From: Planctomycetota bacterium
Lineage (GTDB): Bacteria > Planctomycetota > UBA1135 > JADKAF01
DNA: 64,000 nt
Direction of reading: 5' to 3'
NCBI GenBank assembly: GCA_016719295.1
Contig: JADKAF010000001.1
Coordinates: forward strand, 1,674,001 to 1,738,000
Shown: positions 1-8,176 of the stretch, piece by piece
How positions within the stretch are numbered: position 1 is the first letter of the stretch
How the letters are laid out: each line of letters opens with the position of its first letter
Translations under genes and position numbers: made by a program
Notes under the pieces: model-generated
The model's database searches: none
Told to the model about the DNA's origin: nothing
Seen by the model: only the letters and a program-made list of their open reading frames with translations

Positions 1-1168
1 TCAAGCCGAGCTCGCTCACGAGCTCGGCCTGGATCGGCTCCAGGAACTTCGCGATGCCGGTGGAGAAGCCCTCGGCGCCGTACTTCACCGTGGGCAGACC
101 ACCCGCGCCGAAGGCCTTCACGAACTCCGCGTACGCATCGGTCTGCTTGCGCGTCAGCTTCTCCGCGCCGCCGGGCACGACGATCGCCTTCACCACCCCG
201 CGCGGCTTCGCGAGCGCCTGCTCGAAGACACCGAAGCCGGTCTTCTTCGCCAGCGCGGAGACATCGCGCAGCTCGAGCCCGAAGCGCAGGTCCGGCCGAT
301 CGATGCCGTAGCGCTCCATCGCGTCGGCGTAGCTCATGCGGGGAATCTCCCCGATCTCGTAGCCGAGGATCGCCTTCCAGATGCGCTGCGCGAAGCCGCC
401 CATCATGGCCATCACGTCCTCGCGCTCGACGAAGCTCATCTCCAAGTCGATCTGCGAGAACTCCGCCTGGCGATCCGCGCGCGGATCCTCGTCGCGGAAG
501 CAGCGCACGATCTGCACGTAGCGATCGCAGCCCGCGACCATCAGGATCTGCTTGAAGAGCTGCGGACTCTGCGGCAGCGCGTACCAGCTCCCCGGATAGA
601 GGCGCGAGGGCACCACGAAGTCGCGTGCCCCTTCGGGCGTCGAGCGGATGAGGAACGGCGTCTCGATCTCGAGGAACCCGTTCTCCGCGAAGTAGGTGCG
701 CGCCGCGCGGGTGACCTCGAAGCGCGTACGCAGGATCTTCTGCATCGAAGGACGCCGGAGATCGATGTAGCGATAGCGCAGGCGCTTCTCCTCCTGGATC
801 TTCTCGGCCTCGTGGTCGTCCGGGAGGATCGGCGGCGGCGCGCTCTTCGAGAAGATCTCGAGCTCGCTCGCGGCGACCTCGATTGTCCCCGTCTCGAGCT
901 TGGGATTCGGACCGGCGACGCGCGCGCGCACGACGCCGCGCACCCCGATCACGTCCTCGCGCCGCAGACCGCGCGCGCGCTCGACCAGCTCGGGATCGGC
1001 GCCTTCGAGATCGAAGACCACCTGCACGAGCCCGCTTCGATCGCGGAGATCCAAGAAGAAGAGCCCCTTCCCCTGGTCGCGGTACGTGTTCACCCAGCCG
1101 TTCAGGACGACCGTCGATCCGATGCGAGACTCGCGGAGCTCGCCGCCGTAACAGGTGCGCTTCAGCAT
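1..1168 (-). CDS. aspS: Aspartyl-tRNA synthetase, C-terminus cut by window edge
   Basis: Class II aminoacyl-tRNA synthetase that charges tRNA-Asp (or tRNA-Asp/Asn) with aspartate in the cytoplasm. The gene reads leftward from an ATG at 1166-1168, preceded by an AAAGGA ribosome-binding site, and runs off the left edge after 389 codons; full-length bacterial enzymes are about 590 residues. The first 110 residues form the OB-fold anticodon-binding domain (MLKRTCYGGELRES..., then a GWVNTYRDQGKGLFFLDLRD-type segment). The class II motif 2 region (FRDEDPRADRQAEFSQ) lies near 430-500. It is followed by the family signature SYADAMERYGIDRPDLRF and by the start of the bacterial GAD insertion domain. 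The remaining catalytic part with motif 3 lies outside the window. It is divergent from the radical SAM gene at 1287. The call is secure; whether the enzyme is discriminating cannot be told from this fragment. Confidence 0.95.
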   Translation of the reverse strand, partial: MLKRTCYGGELRESRIGSTVVLNGWVNTYRDQGKGLFFLDLRDRSGLVQVVFDLEGADPELVERARGLRREDVIGVRGVVRARVAGPNPKLETGTIEVAASELEIFSKSAPPPILPDDHEAEKIQEEKRLRYRYIDLRRPSMQKILRTRFEVTRAARTYFAENGFLEIETPFLIRSTPEGARDFVVPSRLYPGSWYALPQSPQLFKQILMVAGCDRYVQIVRCFRDEDPRADRQAEFSQIDLEMSFVEREDVMAMMGGFAQRIWKAILGYEIGEIPRMSYADAMERYGIDRPDLRFGLELRDVSALAKKTGFGVFEQALAKPRGVVKAIVVPGGAEKLTRKQTDAYAEFVKAFGAGGLPTVKYGAEGFSTGIAKFLEPIQAELVSELGL

Positions 1169-1286
1169 GGTTCCTTTTCTCTCGGCGTCGCATCCCGGAC
1201 GCTCGAGGCGGGAGAGGATAGCGAGGGCGCCCCACCCCGCCACGCGCGCGCTGGAAGATCGCGGCCCTTCGGCGTAGGTTAGGCTT

Positions 1287-2327
1287 ATGTTCGCCTTCCC
1301 TCGTCGCCTCTCGAACCCGCCGAACCCCTGGGCCCACGAGCACCTGGAGCTCCTCGGTCCCCCGCCGCCCGTCTCGCTCGAGGTCTACGAGGAGCGCGCG
1401 CGCTCGATCCTCACGCGCAACGACTCCCCGGACCTGCCGTTCCGCTGGAGCTTGAACCCCTATCGCGGCTGCCAGCACGCCTGCGCATATTGCTACGCGC
1501 GCCCCTATCACGAGCACCTGGGCCTCGGCGCGGGCACGGACTTCGACTCCAAGATCTTCGTGAAGACGAACGCGCCCGCGCTGCTCCGAGCGGCCTTCAC
1601 GCGGCGGAGCTGGAAGCGCGAGCGGATCTCGTTCTCCGGCGTCACCGATCCCTATCAGCCGCTGGAGGCCAGCTACCGCCTCACTCGCGCCTGCCTCGAG
1701 CTCGCGCGCGACTTCGAGAATCCGGTGGGGATCATCACGAAGAGCGCGCTCGTCCGGCGCGACGCGGAGCTGCTCGCCGAGCTCGAGGAGCGCGCGGGCG
1801 CGGTGGTGTTCGTCTCCCTGCCGCTGCTCGACGAGGACGACGCCCGGGCCTTGGAGCCGCACGCGGCGACGCCGCGTGCACGGCTGGAGACGATCCGCCG
1901 CCTCGCGGCCGCGGGAGTGCCCGTCGGCGTCGCGGTAGCGCCGCTGATCCCCGGGCTCGGCGATGCCCAGCTCGCCGAAGTGCTCGAGCGCGCGCGCGAA
2001 GCGGGCGCCACGCGTGCCTTCACCGCGCTGCTGCGCTTGCCGGGCAACGTCGCGCCCGTCTTCGAGGAGCGCCTCCGCGCGGCGCTGCCGCTGCGTGCGG
2101 AGAAGATCCTCCGCGCCTTGGAGGCGCTGCGCGCGCCGCAAGGCCGCCGGCGCAACGCCTTCGGGCAGCGCTTCGAAGGTGCCGGCCCGCGCTGGCAGGC
2201 CACGGTGGACCTCTTCGAGCTCCAGTGCCGACGCCTCGGCTATCGGAGCGCGGAGGAGATGATCGATACGGCGCCGCGCGTGCGCGCACGTCCGCGCCAG
2301 CTCGAGCTCTTCCCCGAGGAGGCCTGA
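1287..2327 (+). CDS. Radical SAM protein, SplB-like/PA0069 family
   Basis: A 346-residue radical SAM protein of the group related to spore photoproduct lyase (COG1533). The cluster-binding motif is at about residues 60-70, CQHACAYCYARP, i.e. CxxxCxxC with the extra Tyr and Arg-Pro typical of this group. An NPYRGC stretch directly precedes it and an FSGVTDPYQPLE motif follows, both characteristic of the Rv2578c/PA0069 family. The function in these families is not established; a role in nucleic acid repair is only inferred from the SplB relationship. The ATG at 1287 follows an AGG-rich stretch and lies 118 bp from the divergent aspS start. The stop at 2325-2327 is followed by the tRNA-Gly gene. 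Confidence 0.85.
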   Translation: MFAFPRRLSNPPNPWAHEHLELLGPPPPVSLEVYEERARSILTRNDSPDLPFRWSLNPYRGCQHACAYCYARPYHEHLGLGAGTDFDSKIFVKTNAPALLRAAFTRRSWKRERISFSGVTDPYQPLEASYRLTRACLELARDFENPVGIITKSALVRRDAELLAELEERAGAVVFVSLPLLDEDDARALEPHAATPRARLETIRRLAAAGVPVGVAVAPLIPGLGDAQLAEVLERAREAGATRAFTALLRLPGNVAPVFEERLRAALPLRAEKILRALEALRAPQGRRRNAFGQRFEGAGPRWQATVDLFELQCRRLGYRSAEEMIDTAPRVRARPRQLELFPEEA

Positions 2328-2342
2328 GGAGCGAGCGCGCGC

Positions 2343-2372
2343 TTGCGCTGCGGCCGCGCGGAGCGGTAGAAC
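2343..2372 (+). promoter_or_regulatory. Sigma-70-type promoter for tRNA-Gly
   Basis: TTGCGC at 2343-2348 and TAGAAC at 2367-2372 are separated by 18 bp, and the tRNA begins 14 bp after the -10 box. The same arrangement is seen ahead of the initiator tRNA at 44696, which strengthens the reading. No experimental start is known. Confidence 0.4.
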
Positions 2373-2386
2373 CTCGGCCCCAGCGA

Positions 2387-2462
2387 GCGGGCGTAGCTCA
2401 GTTGGTAGAGCGTCAGCTTCCCATGCTGAATGTCGAGGGTTCGAGTCCCTTCGCCCGCTCCA
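2387..2462 (+). tRNA. tRNA-Gly, anticodon CCC
   Basis: A complete cloverleaf: 7-bp acceptor GCGGGCG/CGCCCGC, D arm GCTC/GAGC, anticodon stem TCAGC/GCTGA with loop TTCCCAT (U33, anticodon CCC at 34-36), variable loop ATGTC, T arm GAGGG-TTCGAGT-CCCTT, discriminator T and an encoded CCA at 2460-2462. It decodes GGG glycine codons, which is consistent with a high-GC genome. Confidence 0.96.
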
Positions 2463-2578
2463 GTTTCCCTCTCTTCGTTCCTCCGCGTTCCTGCGCTCGA
2501 GTCGCTGGCCCCGCGCCCGCGCCCGCGCGCCGAGGAAGCCAAGGAGCACGTCGAGGAGCACGCGGATCGCGGCACCCG

Positions 2579-3187
2579 ATGAGCGCGCCGTCCCTCGAGC
2601 CGCGCCCGGTGGAGCTTCACGGGTCGTACGTGACGCTCGCGCCGTTGCGCGAGAAAGACGCTCCGGAGCTCGCCTCCGTCGCCTGCGAGCCGTCCGGCTG
2701 GGACTACATGTCGCGCGGACCGCTCGTCGATGCAGCGGATGCGCGTGCATACATCGCCGGAGCTTGGTCCGAGCGACACGCCGTGCTCTTCGGGATCCGC
2801 GAGCATCCGAGCGGGCGATTGGTCGGGGTCACGCGCTTCTTCGAGGTGCGCCCCGCACACCGCGGCCTCGAGATCGGGCACACCTGGCTCGCGCCGGCCG
2901 CGCGGCGCCGCGCGATCAACACGGCGGCGAAGCGGCTGCTGCTCGCGGAGGCGTTCGAATCGCTCGGCGCGCTGCGAGTGCAGATGAAGACCGATGCGCG
3001 CAACCTCGCCTCGCAGCGAGCGATCGAGCGCCTCGGCGCGACGAAGGAAGGCGTGCTGCGGCAACACATGATCGTGCGCGAGGGCTACGTGCGCGACACG
3101 GTGATGTACTCGATCGTTGCGGACGAGTGGCCTGCGTTGCGCGCGCGCCTGGACGAGCGGCTCGCTCGCGGACCTCAGGAGACGTAG
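2579..3187 (+). CDS. GNAT family N-acetyltransferase (RimJ/RimL-like)
   Basis: A 202-residue GNAT acetyltransferase of the Acetyltransf_3/RimL type, expected to move an acetyl group from acetyl-CoA to an amine or protein N-terminus. After the N-terminal strand (VELHGSYVTLAPLREKDAPEL) come the acetyl-CoA-binding region (IGHTWLAPAARRR, residues about 100-112) and the family pattern NLASQRAIERLGATKEGVLR (about 142-161). The open frame extends much further upstream, but through the tRNA gene, so the ATG at 2579 that begins MSAPSLEPRPVEL is the sensible start; its ribosome-binding site is weak. It is convergent with the next gene and the two coding ends overlap by 13 bp. Substrate unknown. Confidence 0.85.
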   Translation: MSAPSLEPRPVELHGSYVTLAPLREKDAPELASVACEPSGWDYMSRGPLVDAADARAYIAGAWSERHAVLFGIREHPSGRLVGVTRFFEVRPAHRGLEIGHTWLAPAARRRAINTAAKRLLLAEAFESLGALRVQMKTDARNLASQRAIERLGATKEGVLRQHMIVREGYVRDTVMYSIVADEWPALRARLDERLARGPQET

Positions 3188-4710
3188 GTGCGATCGAGCC
3201 AGCCGCTGCCGTAGAGGCGTTGGAAGAGGGCGCGATCGAGCGGCAGCGCGAAGCGTCCGCGCGCGAGGCGCCAACGCGCGGTGCGGCGCAGGCCGAGATA
3301 GAGCCAGTGCTTCCAGCGCGGATCGAAGCGGCGCTGCGACGTCACCATCGGTAGGAAGTACTCCGCGAGGGCCTTCACGTGCCGCTCGTCGCGCGCCGTG
3401 AGCCACGGCATCGTGCGCTCGTCGCTCGCGCCATAGGCTCCTCGATAGCTCAGCACCTCGTCCAGATCGCGCGGGAAGCTCCGGCCCAGCATGGAGATCG
3501 CCTCGTCGCCCATGGGCACCTCAGGCGCCGGCTGGAAGATGCGGAAGGTGAAGCCCACGCGTCGCGGATCGAGCGCGTGCAGATCCCGGATCAGCTCGAA
3601 GCTCTCCTGACGATCCGCCGCCTGCTCGCCGACCAAGCCGAAGAGGAAGTTGTGCATCGAGGCGATGCCGCGCCGCAGCAGCAGCCGCGTGAGCTCGAGC
3701 GGCCAGCGCGGCGCATGGCGCTTGCCGATGCGCGCGAGCATGCGCGAGGAGCCCGTCTCGGTGCCGAGCTCGAGCTTCGCGAGCCCACCGCTCGCGAGGA
3801 GGTCCCAGTCCGCTTCGCCGTAGCGCGTGCAGTCGATCGGCGAAGCGAGGGCGAACCAGGAGCAATCGGAGAGCCGCTCGCGCCAGGCGCGCGCGAGCTC
3901 GAGGGGTCGGCCCCGCGCCGCGAAGAAGTCGAGCTCGGCGATGTGGAACTGCCGCACGCCGTACTTCGCGCGCAAGTCCGCGACGAGCTCGACGATCTCA
4001 CCGGCGCGCAGCAGCGAGGGCGCGAAGCCGGTCCAGTAGCAGAAGGCGCAGCCTTTCGCGCAGCCGCGGCTCGAGGCGAACGCCAGCGTCGGGACACCGT
4101 TCCCGAAGATGCCGCCGTGAGGCTGGATGTACGGCGCGAGATCGACCTCGCGGAAGAGCGTGAAGTGCTCCGCGCCGAGGCGCGCGCTCTTGCTCGGGGG
4201 CACGGCGAGCTCCGCGGTGACGAGCCCGGGCACGGCGCCGAGCTCGAGCTCGCCGTGCACCGCTCGCGCGAGCGCTGGCGCGCTGTGCTCGCCGTAGTCC
4301 TTCAGGTAGAAGTCGATCGGCCACCCGCGCGTGCGCTGGAGCCACTCGGTCGGCAGCAGCGCGATCGCCGAGCCGCCGACGGCGATCGGCACCTGGGGCG
4401 CATGCGCGCGGATCGCGCGCGCGAGCTCGAGCACGTTCTGGAGCTGCACCGCGGGATAGAGTTCGTTGAGCCACAGCACGGCCAGGCGGCAGGATGCGAG
4501 CTCGCGCAGGAAACGCTGCACGCGATCCGCGTGGGGCAGATCCACGGCCTGGTCGAACCAGAGCAGCTCGTATCCCGCGCCGTGGAGCGCCGAGGCCACG
4601 GTGAGCGAGCGAAACGGCGTGCCTTGCTCCGCGAGCTGGCCCTCGGGGGTCCAGGCCGGAACGACGAAGGCGATGCGCGAGCGCGCGGCAGAAGGAGTGA
4701 GGAGTTGCAT
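3175..4710 (-). CDS. B12-binding-domain radical SAM protein
   Basis: A 511-residue protein with the layout of B12-binding-domain radical SAM enzymes. The N-terminal 170 residues look like a cobalamin-binding Rossmann domain (IAFVVPAWTPEGQ..., then IAVGGSAIALLP). A radical SAM core follows, with GCAKGCAFCY (CxxxCxxC) near residue 222, ELDFFAARG downstream, and ELGTETGSSRMLARIGK, the usual SAM-binding strand. The C-terminal 100 residues are Arg-rich. Enzymes of this class carry out methylations or rearrangements in secondary metabolism or hopanoid-type lipid modification; the substrate is not apparent here. The start is the ATG at 4708-4710 (MQLLTPSAARSR). It overlaps the 3' end of the GNAT gene and is divergent from the epimerase gene with essentially no gap. 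Confidence 0.85.
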   Translation of the reverse strand: MQLLTPSAARSRIAFVVPAWTPEGQLAEQGTPFRSLTVASALHGAGYELLWFDQAVDLPHADRVQRFLRELASCRLAVLWLNELYPAVQLQNVLELARAIRAHAPQVPIAVGGSAIALLPTEWLQRTRGWPIDFYLKDYGEHSAPALARAVHGELELGAVPGLVTAELAVPPSKSARLGAEHFTLFREVDLAPYIQPHGGIFGNGVPTLAFASSRGCAKGCAFCYWTGFAPSLLRAGEIVELVADLRAKYGVRQFHIAELDFFAARGRPLELARAWRERLSDCSWFALASPIDCTRYGEADWDLLASGGLAKLELGTETGSSRMLARIGKRHAPRWPLELTRLLLRRGIASMHNFLFGLVGEQAADRQESFELIRDLHALDPRRVGFTFRIFQPAPEVPMGDEAISMLGRSFPRDLDEVLSYRGAYGASDERTMPWLTARDERHVKALAEYFLPMVTSQRRFDPRWKHWLYLGLRRTARWRLARGRFALPLDRALFQRLYGSGWLDRTYVS

Positions 4711-5676
4711 AGCCACAGCAGCCCGGAGACAGCTTGCACGGCGCAGCTTGGCTCGCCAAGCGCAGTTCCGCTCACGGCCGAGCTGTGGCTGCTCACCGGC
4801 GCCTCTGGCCTGCTCGGCCGTGCGCTCGCGGCCGAGCTCCGCAGCGCCGGTCTGCGCCTCCGCGTACTGGAGCATCGCCGCGCCTGTGCGTCGCTCGGTG
4901 ACGAGCTCGTGCGCGCCACGCTGGAAGACGAGCGCGCCCTCGCGCGCGCCCTCGATGGCGTGCGCGGCGTGGTCCATGCGGCCGCGGTGCTCGAGGGCAC
5001 ACCGGCCGAGCTCGAGGCGGGGAATGCGCGCGGCACGGAGCGCCTCGCTTCGGCCGCGGCCCGCGCGGGAGCGGCGCGCTTCGTCTTCGTCTCGACGGCG
5101 GCGGTCTACGCGCCGGGCTCTTTCCGCGACGCGGACGAGGCGCAGGCGCTGGGGCCGGAGGAGCCCTACGGCGCGAGCAAGCTCTCCGCCGAGCGAGCCG
5201 CGGAGAAAGCGCTCGGTGAGCGGCTCGCGATCGCGCGGCTCCCCTCCTTGATCGGGAACGGCCGCTCGCGCTTCCTCGAGCAGCTCGCGGGCGCGGTGCT
5301 CCACCATCGCCTGCCGCGCCTCCCGGACGGCGGCGCCGCGATCGAGCTCGTGCATGTGAACGACGCCGCGGCGGGTATCCGCGCGCTCGCGGAAGCGAAG
5401 CGCGCTGCGGGTGCGTTCCACTTCGCCGCTCCGGAGCGCTTGCGCTACCGCGAGCTGATGGAGCTCGTCGCCGCGGAGCTCGGTTGCCTCCCGCGCTGGA
5501 CGCCGATCGACGGCGCCGACGAGAGCGCGATCGAGCCCGTCCTGCTGCGCTTCGCCACGCAAGAGCGGACGCTCTCGTGCGCTCGAGCACGCGAGCTGCT
5601 GGGCTATCGTCCGCGCTGGGATCCGGTGAACGCACTGCGCGCCGCTTTCGCCTCGCATCGCGCGAGCGCAGGATAG
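4705..5676 (+). CDS. NAD-dependent epimerase/dehydratase (extended SDR)
   Basis: An extended short-chain dehydrogenase/reductase of about 300 residues. The dinucleotide-binding motif LLTGASGLLGRAL occurs right at the N-terminus, followed by GVVHAAAV, then FVSTAAVYAPG and YGASKLSAE, which supply the Ser and the Tyr-x-x-x-Lys pair of the catalytic triad. The family acts on nucleotide-sugars, steroids or isoprenoid aldehydes; the substrate cannot be named. The start is uncertain. There is no ATG or GTG near the first strand; the nearest usual codon is TTG at 4705, which overlaps the divergent radical SAM start and adds about 27 residues before the Rossmann fold, and CTG codons lie closer (4783, 4789). 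It ends 23 bp before the selenoprotein-like gene on the same strand. Confidence 0.75.
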   Translation: MHSHSSPETACTAQLGSPSAVPLTAELWLLTGASGLLGRALAAELRSAGLRLRVLEHRRACASLGDELVRATLEDERALARALDGVRGVVHAAAVLEGTPAELEAGNARGTERLASAAARAGAARFVFVSTAAVYAPGSFRDADEAQALGPEEPYGASKLSAERAAEKALGERLAIARLPSLIGNGRSRFLEQLAGAVLHHRLPRLPDGGAAIELVHVNDAAAGIRALAEAKRAAGAFHFAAPERLRYRELMELVAAELGCLPRWTPIDGADESAIEPVLLRFATQERTLSCARARELLGYRPRWDPVNALRAAFASHRASAG

Positions 5677-5699
5677 CGGCGATCTCTCGAGGAGCTCGC

Positions 5700-6239
5700 A
5701 TGGCGTACATCCGAACGATCGCACCCGCTGAGGCCACCGGCGCCTTGAAGCAGCTCTACGACGCGCGAGAGGCGAGCGCCGGCAAGGTCTGGAACATCGT
5801 GCGACTGATGAGCCTCTCCCCCGGGACGCTCCGCGCCTCGATGGGCCTCTACGCTGCGGCGATGCATGCACCGTCCCCGCTCTCTCGCGCGCTGCGGGAA
5901 GCGATCGCCGTCGTCGTGAGCCAGGCCAACGATTGCCACTACTGAATCGCCGCGCATCTGGAAGACCTCCGTGCCGAGGTCGAGCAACCGGAGCGGGCGG
6001 CCGAGATCGAGGCCGGCTACGAGCGCGCCACGACCTGGAGCGAGGACGAGCGCGCGCTGCTCGCGTGGTGCGAGAAGATCGCGCGCACGCCCGCGGCCTG
6101 CACCCGCGCGGACGTAGAGTCGCTGCGCGCGCGGGGCTTCAGCGACGCGGCGTTGCACGACGCCGCGCAGGTGGCCGCGTACTTCGCCTACATCAATCGC
6201 GTCGCCGATGCGCTCGGCGTGGATCCCGAGCCGAGCTGA
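5700..6239 (+). CDS. AhpD-like peroxidase, probable selenoprotein (in-frame TGA as Sec82)
   Basis: A carboxymuconolactone decarboxylase/AhpD-fold 'peroxidase-related' protein of 179 residues if the TGA at 5943-5945 is read as selenocysteine; without readthrough it would be an 81-residue stub. The residues around the TGA are ANDCHY-TGA-IAAH, matching the AhpD active-site pattern E-x11-C-x2-C-x3-H exactly, with Glu67, Cys79, the TGA at position 82 and His86. In AhpD the second Cys is the peroxidatic one, so Sec would sit at the catalytic position. The frame stays open for 97 further codons of family-like sequence (AAEIEAGYERATTW..., AAYFAYINRVADALG). A 6-bp perfect hairpin at 5964-5981 lies at the distance expected for a bacterial SECIS element. 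The ATG at 5700 has GAGGAG five bases upstream. A sequencing change of TGC or TGT to TGA is the main alternative. Confidence 0.75.
5964..5981 (+). promoter_or_regulatory. Candidate bacterial SECIS element
   Basis: GACCTC (5964-5969) and GAGGTC (5976-5981) form a perfect 6-bp stem closing the loop CGUGCC. The loop begins 24 nt after the TGA codon and its second base is G, followed by U. These features fit the known requirements for bacterial SECIS hairpins bound by SelB (stem just downstream of UGA, G in the first two loop positions). It is inside the coding sequence of the AhpD-like gene. Short hairpins are common in GC-rich DNA, so the weight comes from its position. Confidence 0.6.
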
Positions 6240-6251
6240 ATCGCCGCGCGT

Positions 6252-6621
6252 TCAACGCACGACGGCGAGCGCCAGCGCGCGCGTCGAGAGCGCTTCGCGC
6301 AGCATGCGGCCGTTCTCGAGCTGGAGCAGCGAGGTTCGCGAATCCATCGGCACGTAGCAGAGCAGGCGCCGCGTGAGCGCGAGGCAGGTGGCCCCGCCAG
6401 GCGTGCCTGCGGGGCCCCAGCCAGGGCGCATCGCCACCGCTCCCGTGCGGCCATCGGCATCGAAGATGCGCACGACGCCGAAGCTCTGCTCGGCGGCGAA
6501 GATCGCGGTGCGACCGAAGCGCGAGCGACTGCGCTCTGGCTCCCGAGATCCACAGGCAGCCGAGCGCCAGGAGCGCGACGCGGGTCGCGCCGCGCACGAG
6601 CGCAGGGAGAGATCGAAGCAT
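6252..6621 (-). pseudogene. Small exported protein, frameshifted after signal peptide
   Basis: An ATG at 6619-6621 opens a typical secretion signal (MLRSLPALVRGATRVALLAL then GCLWISGARAQ). The following residues in that frame are arginine-rich nonsense. Moving by one base near 6535-6550 restores an ordinary protein sequence (FGRTAIFAAEQSFGVVRIFD..., LLCYVPMDSRTSLLQLENG, ending ALALAVVR) that stops at 6252. The two frames differ as expected from one extra base (or two missing) on the coding strand. The reconstructed product would be about 120 residues and secreted; the mature part resembles a fragment of a repeat/propeller-type exported protein but no family is recognised. It may be a real pseudogene or an assembly indel. 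Confidence 0.5.
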
Positions 6622-6672
6622 GGAGGCTCCTGCGCAGCTGCAGGAAGGAACTCCGCATCGCCGGCAGGGAAG

Positions 6673-6692
6673 GCGCGGCCTCCCGGCCGCGC
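6673..6692 (-). terminator. GC-rich hairpin after the DASS transporter gene
   Basis: GCGCGGCC (6673-6680) and GGCCGCGC (6685-6692) form a perfect 8-bp stem with a TCCC loop just downstream of the transporter stop at 6706 on the minus strand. A further GGCCGC palindrome overlaps it. There is no T-tract, so termination is only suggested. Confidence 0.35.
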
Positions 6693-6705
6693 GGCCGCGC
6701 GGCCG

Positions 6706-8151
6706 CTAGCCAAGCACGAAGCCGCGCTCCGCCATCGCGCCGCAGACCAGCGAGATAACCACCACGGCTGTCCAGTTCAGCCAGAAGCCGGCCCGGGCCA
6801 TCTGGGGGATCGTGAGGTGGCCCGAGGCGAAGACGATCGCGTTCGGCGGCGTGCCTGCGGGCATCATGAATGCGCAGCTCGCGGCCAGCGTCGCCGGGAG
6901 GATCAGGGTCTCCTCGGCGACGCCGAGCCCCGGCGCCATCGCCGCGAGGATCGGCACGAGCGTCGCGGTCACGGCGACGTTGGAGGCGAGCTCCGTCAGG
7001 AACGAGACGGCGGTCGCGACCAAGAAGATGAGCAGCAGCGGCGGCAAACCGTCGAGGCCCTGCACGGCACGCCCGAGCAGAGCGGCGACGCCGTTGCGCT
7101 CCACGGCGGCAGCGAGAGAAAGCCCCCCGCCGAAGAGGATCAGGACACCCCAGGGAATGCGCTCCGCATCGCGCCAACGCAGCAGAGCGTCGCCGTTGGC
7201 GCCGCCGCTCGGGATGGCGAAGAGCGCGATCCCCGCGGCGATGGCGACTCCAGCGTCGCCGAGGCGCGTGATCCCGGAGGGGAGCAGCGGTTGGAAGAGC
7301 CAGAGGCCCACCGTCGCGGCGAAGACCGCGATCGTGCGTCGCGCCGCTGGGGTCATCGGTCCCATCGCCGCGAGCTCCGCGCGCAGGCTCTCGGCTCCCG
7401 CGCCGAGCTCGACCCGCGGCAAGCGGAAGAGCCGATGGGCGAGCAACCACCATGCCGCGGGCAGCAGCACCAACGCGCAGGGCACGCCGACCCACAGCCA
7501 CGAGACGAAGCTGAGCTCGCGGCCGAGGCTCGTGCGACAGAACTGCGCGAGGATGCCATTCGGAGGTGAGCCGACGAGGGTCGTGAAGCCGCCGATGGTC
7601 GAGGCGTAGGCGACGCCGAGCATCAGGGCCACGCGGAAGTCGCGGAACTCGCGCTCCGAGATCGCCGCGCGGCTCGCGCGCGCCTGCTCGGCCCAGCGCG
7701 CGACGCCGAGCGCGATCGGCAGCATCATCGCCGCGGTGGCCGTGTTCGATACGAAGGCGGAGATCGCCCCCGTCGCCAGCATCAGCCCGAGCAGAATGCG
7801 CGTCGGGCGCGTGCCGACGCGCTCCAAGGTGCGCAGCGCGAAGCGTCGATCGAGCTCCCAGCGCTGCATGGCCTGCGCGAGCAGGAAGCCACCGAGGAAG
7901 AGGAACACGATGCGCTCGGCGTAGGGCGCCGCGGCTTCGGCGAAGGTCGAAGCACCGCCGAGCGGGAGCACGACGAGGGGCAGCAGGGCGGTGGCGTGCA
8001 GATCGACCGCTTCGCTGATCCACCAGAGCGCCATCCACGCCATGAGCGCCAAGGTGGCGCGCCCCGCGTCGCTCAGCGCTTCGATCGGCAGCGCGAACGC
8101 GATCAGCGCGGCAGCGAGTGGACCGCCCCAGAAGAAGAGACGCTGGCGCAT
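6706..8151 (-). CDS. DASS family (SLC13-type) sodium/anion symporter
   Basis: A 481-residue integral membrane protein of the divalent anion:Na+ symporter family, which imports dicarboxylates, citrate or sulfate with sodium. Two SNT-type signature motifs are visible: FVSNTATAAMMLPIALG (near residue 140) and ELASNVAVTATLVPIL (near residue 400). These form the paired Na+/substrate sites in this family. There are 11 or more hydrophobic segments, beginning FFWGGPLAAALIAFALPIEAL and ending WTAVVVISLVCGAM. The start MRQRLFFWGG (ATG at 8149-8151) has GAGGGG upstream and is preferred over a longer Arg-rich extension. Sodium coupling fits a cell with a Na+-pumping NADH:quinone reductase (14.2 kb). Substrate not deducible. 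Confidence 0.85.
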   Translation of the reverse strand: MRQRLFFWGGPLAAALIAFALPIEALSDAGRATLALMAWMALWWISEAVDLHATALLPLVVLPLGGASTFAEAAAPYAERIVFLFLGGFLLAQAMQRWELDRRFALRTLERVGTRPTRILLGLMLATGAISAFVSNTATAAMMLPIALGVARWAEQARASRAAISEREFRDFRVALMLGVAYASTIGGFTTLVGSPPNGILAQFCRTSLGRELSFVSWLWVGVPCALVLLPAAWWLLAHRLFRLPRVELGAGAESLRAELAAMGPMTPAARRTIAVFAATVGLWLFQPLLPSGITRLGDAGVAIAAGIALFAIPSGGANGDALLRWRDAERIPWGVLILFGGGLSLAAAVERNGVAALLGRAVQGLDGLPPLLLIFLVATAVSFLTELASNVAVTATLVPILAAMAPGLGVAEETLILPATLAASCAFMMPAGTPPNAIVFASGHLTIPQMARAGFWLNWTAVVVISLVCGAMAERGFVLG

Positions 8152-8176
8152 GGAGCTCGAGTCCCCTCGGAGCGCC

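Noticed and set aside
2390..2578. N-terminal extension of the GNAT protein through the tRNA gene
   Set aside because: The upstream frame translates the tRNA-Gly sequence; the ATG at 2579 gives a normal GNAT length.
3379..4704. Long N-terminal extension of the epimerase frame
   Set aside because: It lies wholly antisense to the B12 radical SAM gene and has no domain; the Rossmann motif belongs at the N-terminus.
5943..5945. TGA as the true end of an 81-residue protein
   Set aside because: The downstream frame keeps the AhpD signature (His at the right distance) and family sequence for 97 codons, and the position of the TGA is exactly that of a redox Cys.
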